The position numbers and the translations under genes were made by a program. DNA of 64,000 nucleotides from Mycolicibacterium sp. YH-1 (GTDB lineage: Bacteria; Actinomycetota; Actinomycetes; Mycobacteriales; Mycobacteriaceae): positions 3,596,001 to 3,660,000 of the forward strand of contig NZ_CP092915.1 of NCBI RefSeq assembly GCF_022557175.1. Direction: 5' to 3'. Shown one piece after another: positions 57,917 through 64,000 of this stretch (its first letter is position 1; each line of letters starts with the position of its first letter). A model generated the notes under the pieces. The model saw only the letters and a list, made by a program, of their open reading frames with translations. It searched no databases and was not told the origin of the DNA.

Positions 57917-59052
57917 CACTTCTGGCCCATCGCCGAAAGGCCGTCCAGTATGTAGGACAGTCCGAAGTCCGGCCCGAAGTCGGCCAACGTGCCGGTGCTG
58001 CAACCGAGTTGTCGCAGCCCCATCATGTTGCAGACCTCCTTCACCGCCTGCGAGTCGAACAGCACCTTGTCGACGAGCACGCGGGCACGGAATGCCCCGT
58101 TCTTCTGATCGATGGCGTTGTAGATGTTGTCCAGCGTCATCGGTGTGACATCGAGGAACTCGGCGAGATCACGCTCATGGTCGACCGTCGTCTTCAGCGC
58201 GATGTCGCCGTTGGCGACGATCTGCTTGATCTCGTCGCGATGGGTGTCGAGGATCTCGCCGACCGTGGTGATCACCTCGGTGAGCTTCTTGCCGGTCGTG
58301 CCGCTGCCGAGGTTCTCGTCGGCCAGTATCTGACTGAGTGCACGGACCGTCGACCCGAACTCCCGCAGCGTCGTGTCATTGGTGGCTGCGGCCTCAGTCA
58401 GCGAGCTGAGGTTGCGCATGATGGTGGTCAGCTGATCCCTGGTGACCACGCCCCCATTGGCACTGAGTCGCAGGGCGTTGGACAGTTCGCCGAGGGCGTC
58501 CCTCATGTCCTGACCGTTGCCGTCAGCGATCGCGGCGCTGGCGTTGACGAGCTCGGCGATGGGACCATCGCCCGCGCCGTCACCGCGCAGTGAAACCGAG
58601 AGCTTGTCGAGAACGTCGAGCACGCGCGCGAACTCGACCGGGGTCTTGGTGCGGTTGAGCCCGATGGTGTCGTGGTTCTGCAGTGTGGGGCCGCCCCGAT
58701 ACGGCGGGGTGAGTTCGATCTGGCGGTCAGTGAGAATCGAGTTCGAGATGGTGACCGCCTGCGCGTCGGCGGGGACCGCGACGTTGGAGTCGACGGTGAA
58801 CTCGACTTCCACGTATCCACCCCTCGGGGTGATCGTGGTGACCTTGCCGACCGGCATGCCGAGCACGGCGACCGTGTTGCCCTCATACAGTCCTGCGGCA
58901 CTGTCGAATTGGGCTGTCACGGTGATGGTGTCGAGCGTGTCCCTGACGAACGGCCAGCTGGCTGCCGACACCAGCACGGCCAGCACCAGGCCAGCTGCGG
59001 CGAGTGCGAGCGCCTTGCTCCGGCGTCGATTTGGTTGCAGTTCTCTCTTCAC
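57916..59052 (-). CDS. mceD: MCE-family protein MceD
   Basis: 378-aa MCE subunit: TM/signal anchor (~13-35), MCE domain (TVTAQFDSAAGLYEGNTVAVLGMPVGKVTTITPRGGYVEVEF; TDRQIELTP), helical region, and Cys residues near the C terminus. Start GTG 59052 overlaps the MceC stop (GTGA). The D subunit of the six-member ring. Confidence 0.91.
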   Translation of the reverse strand: MKRELQPNRRRSKALALAAAGLVLAVLVSAASWPFVRDTLDTITVTAQFDSAAGLYEGNTVAVLGMPVGKVTTITPRGGYVEVEFTVDSNVAVPADAQAVTISNSILTDRQIELTPPYRGGPTLQNHDTIGLNRTKTPVEFARVLDVLDKLSVSLRGDGAGDGPIAELVNASAAIADGNGQDMRDALGELSNALRLSANGGVVTRDQLTTIMRNLSSLTEAAATNDTTLREFGSTVRALSQILADENLGSGTTGKKLTEVITTVGEILDTHRDEIKQIVANGDIALKTTVDHERDLAEFLDVTPMTLDNIYNAIDQKNGAFRARVLVDKVLFDSQAVKEVCNMMGLRQLGCSTGTLADFGPDFGLSYILDGLSAMGQK

Positions 59053-60095
59053 TTGCAGTCCTTGAAGTACTCGATCATCCCGAACTGCTTGGCGCGGCCG
59101 CTGATTGCGCACATCCAGGAGTCCACCAGCAGGCCGTTGGCCGGGTTGAGGTCAACCGCGTTGCCGGTGCCGCTGGCGTTGGCCAGTCCTCGCAACGCCG
59201 GCGGACCCGCCTGCAGCGTGCTGCGCAGCAGGTCATCGTGCTTGCCGAGCATGTCGGACAGCTCGCGAATGTTGACCAGCAGCTTCTCCAGCTCGGGCCG
59301 GTCATCGATGACGATGCCACTGAGCGTTTCGACGAGGTTGGTCAGCGCCGCCATCATGGCGTGGAACGATGCGCGTCGGCTGACGAACTCCCCGATCAGG
59401 TCGTTGCCCTGGTTGATCAGGCTGCCGATGCTCGACTGTTGGCGACGCAGCGTGTTGCTGACCAACTCCGTCGTCTTCAGCAGCGAGCCGAGCTGGTCAC
59501 GCCGGTCGGCGATGATCGTCGACAGGGTGCGGGTGTTCTCCAGCGCCTGCGGCAACACCGCGGGAAGCCCCTCCAGCTGCTTGCCGAGGATGCCCAGCGT
59601 CTCCGCGAACTTGTCGGAGTCGACCTGATCGAAGGTCGTGGTGACGTCCGCCAGCGCCTCCTGCAGGTCGTAGGGCACCTCGGTCTGGGAGATGTCGAAC
59701 GTGTTGTCGCGCAACGAACCCGGGCCTCCGGGGCTCAGCGACAGGTACCGGGATCCCAGGATGGTCGTGACCTTGATCGTCGCTCTGGAGTCCTGCCCCA
59801 GCACGACGTCCTTGCGGACCTTGAGGCCGGCCTCCACGTGATCGCCTGCCAGCCGCATGCTGGTCACCTCGCCAACCGGTATCCCGGCGATCGTGACGGG
59901 GTTGCCCGGCTGCAGCGCCGCGGCCTGCAGGAACCGTGCGGTGTAGTGCCGATATCCGACGTCGGCGACCTTGACCGTCAGCATCGCGCCGATGAGGACG
60001 GTCACCACCGCGATCGCGCCGAAGCCGAGCCACGCCTTGTTGCGGCTCTCCAGGGGCCGGCGCCTACGCCGCTGGGTGGGGGTTGAATCAGCCAT
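59049..60095 (-). CDS. mceC: MCE-family protein MceC
   Basis: 348-aa MCE subunit: Arg-rich N terminus, TM (~24-44), MCE domain (YTARFLQAAALQPGNPVTIAGIPVGEVTSMRLAGDHVEAGLKV; LGSRYLSLSPGGPG), helical region and a WMCAISGR tail. It lacks the long Pro-rich extension of other C subunits. ATG 60095 overlaps MceB by 8 bp. Confidence 0.91.
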   Translation of the reverse strand: MADSTPTQRRRRRPLESRNKAWLGFGAIAVVTVLIGAMLTVKVADVGYRHYTARFLQAAALQPGNPVTIAGIPVGEVTSMRLAGDHVEAGLKVRKDVVLGQDSRATIKVTTILGSRYLSLSPGGPGSLRDNTFDISQTEVPYDLQEALADVTTTFDQVDSDKFAETLGILGKQLEGLPAVLPQALENTRTLSTIIADRRDQLGSLLKTTELVSNTLRRQQSSIGSLINQGNDLIGEFVSRRASFHAMMAALTNLVETLSGIVIDDRPELEKLLVNIRELSDMLGKHDDLLRSTLQAGPPALRGLANASGTGNAVDLNPANGLLVDSWMCAISGRAKQFGMIEYFKDCK

Positions 60096-61143
60096 TGCCC
60101 ATGTTCCTGCATCTCGGCGTGTTCCACGCCTTGTTTCCAGGGGTGGCGGCGTCGACGATGATCGGCACGACGTCGTTGAGGCCGGGGAAGAAACCGGTGA
60201 GGTTCAGGTCGCACGTGTAGGCGCTGACGTACGCGCCCTCGTTGGTCATGCGCGCGAAACCCTTCAGCAGCAGTGGAAGGTTGGCGCCCGTGAATGCCAA
60301 CTGCGGTTCGATGGTCACCATGTGCTGGGCGAAGCCGGGCTCGCGCACGACGAGTTCGTTGAGGTCGGGATGGACCTCGTCGGCGATGGTCGAGAGTTGA
60401 CGCACCACCTGTGAGATCGACCCCATCGACGACACCAGCTCGGGGCGGCGCGCGTCGAAGGTGGACACCGCGTCGCGGGTCTGACCGATGACCACATCGA
60501 GGCTGTCGTTGTGCCGGGCCAGGTTATCCACGACCACGTTCAGATCGGTGATGACGTTCCCGAGCTCCTCGTCCTTTCCGGCGAATGATTCGGTGAGCCG
60601 CGACGTCTGGTCGACCAGGGCGACGATCGACGCGTCATCGCCCTGCAGCGACTGGATCACGCCCTTGGTGAGGTTGTCGGCATCGCGGGGGTTGAGCACG
60701 CTGAACAACGGCTCGAAGCCGTTGAGCATCGCCCCCACGTCGAACGACGGGTCGGTGCGGTCGATGGGGATGACGCTGCCTGCTGGCAGCGGCCCGGGCT
60801 CGCCGATACTGCCCAGCGACAGTCCCAGGTATCGCTGGCCGACGATGTTCTGGTAGGTCACCGACGCGACGGTGGTGCCCAACACCTGCTGATCGGCTTG
60901 CACCACGAACGACACTTTGGCCAGATCGCCCTGCAGTTCGATCTTCTCGACCCGCCCGACGCGCACCCCGGCCATCCGCACGTCGTCGCCCTCACGCAGG
61001 CCGAACACGTCGGAGAACACCGCCGCATATGGGACCGTCTGCCCGGCCACGTCGCGGCGCAGCGTGACGTAGACCAGCCAGGTCAACGTCACCGCCACCA
61101 CCATGAACAGCGACAGCCCGACCATTGCACCACGGTGCTTCAT
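60088..61143 (-). CDS. mceB: MCE-family protein MceB
   Basis: 351-aa MCE subunit. TM anchor (~8-28), MCE domain (VPYAAVFSDVFGLREGDDVRMAGVRVGRVEKIELQGDLAKVSFVV; VGQRYLGLSLG), helical region and a conserved YTCDLNLTGFFPGLNDVVP C terminus. ATG 61143 overlaps the MceA stop (ATGA); the frame is open upstream but only as non-homologous sequence antisense to the proline-rich tail region of MceA. Confidence 0.91.
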   Translation of the reverse strand: MKHRGAMVGLSLFMVVAVTLTWLVYVTLRRDVAGQTVPYAAVFSDVFGLREGDDVRMAGVRVGRVEKIELQGDLAKVSFVVQADQQVLGTTVASVTYQNIVGQRYLGLSLGSIGEPGPLPAGSVIPIDRTDPSFDVGAMLNGFEPLFSVLNPRDADNLTKGVIQSLQGDDASIVALVDQTSRLTESFAGKDEELGNVITDLNVVVDNLARHNDSLDVVIGQTRDAVSTFDARRPELVSSMGSISQVVRQLSTIADEVHPDLNELVVREPGFAQHMVTIEPQLAFTGANLPLLLKGFARMTNEGAYVSAYTCDLNLTGFFPGLNDVVPIIVDAATPGNKAWNTPRCRNMGNG

Positions 61144-62672
61144 CTCGGACTCCCCGCCGAAGTCGGTTCTGCCACAGCCACCGTCGTCCCGCGCGCGAGC
61201 GGTCCGAGGAGCAATTGCGTGGCCGTCGACGCGGACTGGCCGGTGAGGATGCCGAGCTGCTGACGTTCCTGCGCACTGCCGACCGGACCGACATTGCCTC
61301 CCCATGACGCAGGCGCCACCGGTGCGGGAGGTGACAGCGGTACCGGCGGTGGCGGGGTGGGAATGAGCGCGGGGTTGGCCGTCCCCGGCACTGGCGGCGA
61401 AGGCAACATCCCCGGCGGCAGTGGCGGATTCGGATCTTCCAGACTCGGGTTGGGGTTGAGGTACGGGGGGCCGACGGCGACGAGATTGCCATTGGGGCCC
61501 AGGACGGTTCCCGGAGGCGGAGCCAGATCCTTGGGCGGCTGATAGTTCTGCGGCACGAGCACATCGGGTAGCTCGGGGCGCGTCGGCACGAGCGGGGCGG
61601 TGTAGCAGCTCGGACCCTTGAGGCCGGCGTACTGGGGGCAGTCCGCCCGGGTGTAGGTGTAGGTGGGTGTGAAAGACAGATTCACCCTCATGTTGCCGAT
61701 ATCGCGATCGGGTATCCACACCTCGTTGAAGAACTTGTCCACCAACTGATTCAGCTTGACGAAGGCAGGCACCCAGTGCTGTGAGGTGTCGGCCAGCTGA
61801 CCCACGACCGGGGTGAGGTTTCCGGTGATCTTCACCAGCCGGTCGGTGTGGTTGTTCAACGCCGTGTGCGTCGTTCCCATGGTGTGCACGCCACCGTCGA
61901 TCAAGGCGGTGAGCTGTGCACGCTGTTCCACCAGGGTCTGCATGGGCTGCACGGCACCGTGCAGTGCGTCCACCAGTTCGGGCGCGGTCTGCTGCAGACC
62001 ACGGGTGGCGTCGATCAGCGCGGAGACCGTCGTCGGGCCGGGCTCGGTGGCAACGATGGCGTCGAGTTCATCGACCAGCCGGTTCAACTGGGCACCGCTG
62101 GTCAGCAGTTCGGTGCGGCGGTTCTGGGTGGCCGCATTGACCGCGGCCAGGATTCCCACCGTCTTGTCCTCGCGGCCTCGACCGGTGGCGGCGAGGATGT
62201 CGCGCAGCTTACTGATCGTGGTCTGGAACAGCACTGTCGGGAGCTCGGTGTCCTCTCCGATCTTCGCCCCGGCACGAATGGCCGGGCCGGCGCCGCGGTC
62301 GACCAACTGAACCGAGGACACCGCGAACACGTTGCTGGGCACCACTCGTGCCGTCACCGAAGCCGGGATGGATTCGGCGTAGGTGGGATTGAGATCGATC
62401 TGCACGTAGTTCGGTTCGCCGTGCGCTGCCGGTGTCACGTCGTTCACCATCCCGACGAGCACGCCGTGGTACTTGACGTCCGACTTCTGCGGCAGGCCGT
62501 CGCCGACGTTGGTCATGGCGGCGACGACGCGGACGTAGGGGTCGAGCCGTCCGGTGGACTTGACCAACAGGGTTGCCGTGACGACGCCGACCACCAGCAG
62601 CACTGCGATGCCACACGCCAGGAGTTGCCGCTCCGAGGCGCCTCGTCCGTCGGACTCAAAGGAATTCGCCAT
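61140..62672 (-). CDS. mceA: MCE-family protein MceA
   Basis: 510-aa MCE subunit, first of the six: TM anchor (~17-38), MCE domain (RVVAAMTNVGDGLPQKSDVKYHGVLVGMVNDVTPAAHGEPNYVQIDLNP), helical region, a conserved C-Y-rich segment (TYTYTRADCPQYAGLKGPSCY) and a long Pro-rich C terminus (~residues 385-470). ATG 62672 directly follows the YrbEB stop. No transcription break is visible between it and its neighbours. Confidence 0.92.
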   Translation of the reverse strand: MANSFESDGRGASERQLLACGIAVLLVVGVVTATLLVKSTGRLDPYVRVVAAMTNVGDGLPQKSDVKYHGVLVGMVNDVTPAAHGEPNYVQIDLNPTYAESIPASVTARVVPSNVFAVSSVQLVDRGAGPAIRAGAKIGEDTELPTVLFQTTISKLRDILAATGRGREDKTVGILAAVNAATQNRRTELLTSGAQLNRLVDELDAIVATEPGPTTVSALIDATRGLQQTAPELVDALHGAVQPMQTLVEQRAQLTALIDGGVHTMGTTHTALNNHTDRLVKITGNLTPVVGQLADTSQHWVPAFVKLNQLVDKFFNEVWIPDRDIGNMRVNLSFTPTYTYTRADCPQYAGLKGPSCYTAPLVPTRPELPDVLVPQNYQPPKDLAPPPGTVLGPNGNLVAVGPPYLNPNPSLEDPNPPLPPGMLPSPPVPGTANPALIPTPPPPVPLSPPAPVAPASWGGNVGPVGSAQERQQLGILTGQSASTATQLLLGPLARGTTVAVAEPTSAGSPR

Positions 62673-63530
62673 CTATCCGCCGAACCTCGCTCCGGAGTCG
62701 ACGGTCCACAGCGCCATGGTGAGCAGCATGTTGACCATGATCACCACGGTGATGCTCGCCCGCATCGCATGTCCGGCAGCGACTCCCACACCCTCGGGCC
62801 CGCCGGATGCGTAGAAGCCGTAGTAGCACTGCACGGTCGAGGCGATCCACACGAAGATGACGGCCTTGATCAGCGAGTAGGCGATGTCCTGGCCGGACAG
62901 CATCAGCGTGAAGTAGTGCAGATACGAGCCCGTCGAACCGCCACTGACGAGGTACACCACCAGCTGTGTCGTCAGATAGCTCACCGCCAGGCACGCCACG
63001 TACAACGGAATCACCGCAACGACCGAGGCCATCAGGCGTGTGGTCACCAGATACGGAATCGGCCGGACCGCAATGGCGTCCAAGGCGTCGATCTCCTCCG
63101 CGATGCGCATAGATCCGAGCTGGGCGGTGAACCGGCAACCGGCCTGTGTTGCGAATGCTAGTGACGCCGCGATCGGCGCCAGCTCGCGAGTGTTCACCAG
63201 CGAGGAGATGATGCCCGTGGCCGGGCCCAGCCCGAGCAGATCGAGGAAGTTGTAGCCCTCGATGCCCACCAGCGCGCCCACGGTGATACCGAGAACGACT
63301 GCCACGCCTGCGGTTCCACCGCCGACGACAAGGGAACCGTTGCCCCACGCGATATCGGATAGCAGACGGACGAACTCACTGCGGTACTGGCGCAGCGCAA
63401 TGGGTACGGCGATGATCGCCCGCACGAAGAACACCATCATGTGGCCGAGTCGGATGACCGGCGCAGACGCCTTCTTGTACAGCCGAATCCATGGAGCCAG
63501 CAGCGGCGGGCGGAACGTCGATGCGGTCAC
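62673..63530 (-). CDS. yrbEB: MCE permease YrbEB
   Basis: 285-aa integral membrane MlaE-type permease of the Mce ABC transporter, with about five TM helices: VALRQYRSEFVRLLSDIAWGNGSLVVGGGTAGVAVVLGI and IAEEIDALDAIAVRPIPYLVTTRLMASVVAVIPLY, the MlaE coupling helix (EEIDAL). GTG 63530 is the start, one bp after the YrbEA stop; its TAG abuts the MceA ATG. It partners YrbEA and the MceG ATPase encoded elsewhere. Confidence 0.9.
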   Translation of the reverse strand: MTASTFRPPLLAPWIRLYKKASAPVIRLGHMMVFFVRAIIAVPIALRQYRSEFVRLLSDIAWGNGSLVVGGGTAGVAVVLGITVGALVGIEGYNFLDLLGLGPATGIISSLVNTRELAPIAASLAFATQAGCRFTAQLGSMRIAEEIDALDAIAVRPIPYLVTTRLMASVVAVIPLYVACLAVSYLTTQLVVYLVSGGSTGSYLHYFTLMLSGQDIAYSLIKAVIFVWIASTVQCYYGFYASGGPEGVGVAAGHAMRASITVVIMVNMLLTMALWTVDSGARFGG

Positions 63531-63531
63531 G

Positions 63532-64000
63532 TCACAGCCCCACCCTGGGAAACAGCATGATGTAGAGCTGGCTGATTGCCACGTTGACGACCATCAGCAC
63601 CAGGATCGACTCGACCACGGCCGCATTCACCGAGTTGGCGACGCCCGTCGGGCCACCCACTGTCGAGAAGCCCTTCTGGCAGGACACGATCGCGACGATG
63701 GCGCCGAATATGACGGCCTTCACCAACGCCACGACCATGTCGCCGGTCGTCGCGAACGAGGCGAACGTCGCGACGAAGCTGCCCGGAGCGCCGTTCTGGA
63801 AGTACACGTTGAACAGATAGCTCGCCAGGAAGCCGACGAAGCACACGACGCCGGTGAGCGCCACGCCAATCATGATGGCGGCCACGAACCTCGGCACCAC
63901 GAGGCGCCGAATCACCGACACGCCCATCACTTCCATGGCGTCGATCTCCTCGCGCATCTTGCGCGAGCCGAGGTCCGCGGTGATCGCCGACCCCACCGCC
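63532..64000 (-). CDS. yrbEA: MCE permease YrbEA (5' part off window)
   Basis: C-terminal ~155 residues of the first YrbE permease; the frame is open to the right edge, so the N terminus and promoter lie outside. Visible: AVGSAITADLGSRKMREEIDAMEVMGVSVIRRLVVPRF (EEIDAM coupling helix), TM helices and the C-terminal VGGPTGVANSVNAAVVESILVLMVVNVAISQLYIMLF. First gene of the mce operon within the window. Confidence 0.9.
   Translation of the reverse strand, partial: AVGSAITADLGSRKMREEIDAMEVMGVSVIRRLVVPRFVAAIMIGVALTGVVCFVGFLASYLFNVYFQNGAPGSFVATFASFATTGDMVVALVKAVIFGAIVAIVSCQKGFSTVGGPTGVANSVNAAVVESILVLMVVNVAISQLYIMLFPRVGL

Noticed and set aside
61848..63161. A 437-codon plus-strand frame antisense to mceA and yrbEB
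   Set aside because: Low-complexity His/Gly/Arg product, no ribosome-binding site, and the mce genes explain the sequence.

Overview
The window is GC-rich actinobacterial DNA, almost certainly from a rapidly growing Mycobacterium/Mycolicibacterium-type organism. The strongest support is a complete mce locus (YrbE permeases, MceA-F, Mce-associated protein), a FadE5-type acyl-CoA dehydrogenase, an MPT64-like secreted protein, a cutinase, a membrane-anchored adenylyl cyclase of the type duplicated in mycobacteria, and many TetR/AraC regulators. No rRNA, tRNA, CRISPR array or intact insertion sequence was seen.

Layout. 1-2.1 kb: a flavin monooxygenase (cut by the window edge) divergent from a TetR gene, with a perfect palindrome between them. 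2.1-7.3 kb: a tightly overlapping FMO / short-chain dehydrogenase / FadE5-like operon divergent from an AraC regulator, reminiscent of the virS-mymA arrangement. 7.3-12.5 kb: a decayed island. An MFS transporter and an arylsulfatase have both lost their 5' halves at one junction. They are followed by a three-gene tyrosine recombinase/HTH module with frameshifts and an in-frame stop, then about 1.1 kb of non-coding DNA with two copies of an approximately 70-bp repeat, each carrying a CGTCAC-N-GTGACG palindrome.

12.5-22 kb: an amine-utilisation region. A TetR gene, an APC permease and a carbon-nitrogen hydrolase face a class III PLP enzyme, an ethanolamine-type permease, an APH-fold kinase, a GntR/UTRA regulator and a nitroreductase. 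The PLP enzyme resembles ethanolamine-phosphate phospho-lyase. Together with the kinase and permease it suggests uptake, phosphorylation and lyase cleavage of ethanolamine or a related amino alcohol (inference). A perfect 11-bp-arm inverted repeat lies between the divergent units.

22-31 kb: an exported agmatine-deiminase-family lipoprotein, hydrolases, an ICMT-like methyltransferase, a cutinase, a MarR/flavin-reductase pair divergent from a methyltransferase, and a UvrA-like ABC ATPase. 31-45 kb: a large LuxR-type ATPase regulator, a C-terminally truncated ECF sigma factor, a membrane protein and MFS pair, a PBP4-type peptidase, an acyl-CoA dehydrogenase, an adenylyl cyclase, an epoxide hydrolase, PsiE, TspO and NCS1 membrane proteins. 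45.5-49.7 kb: a complete polyamine-type ABC importer (ATPase, binding protein, two permeases), closed by a long hairpin.

49.8-64 kb: everything is on the minus strand: an EamA transporter, a thioesterase, an HSL-type esterase, a protein with two TetR domains, an MPT64-like secreted protein, a Mam protein and the mce operon, whose first gene (YrbEA) runs off the right end. The mce genes overlap or abut one another, so they are almost certainly one transcript building a lipid importer. The esterase, thioesterase and tandem-TetR genes just downstream are plausible partners in handling the imported substrate.
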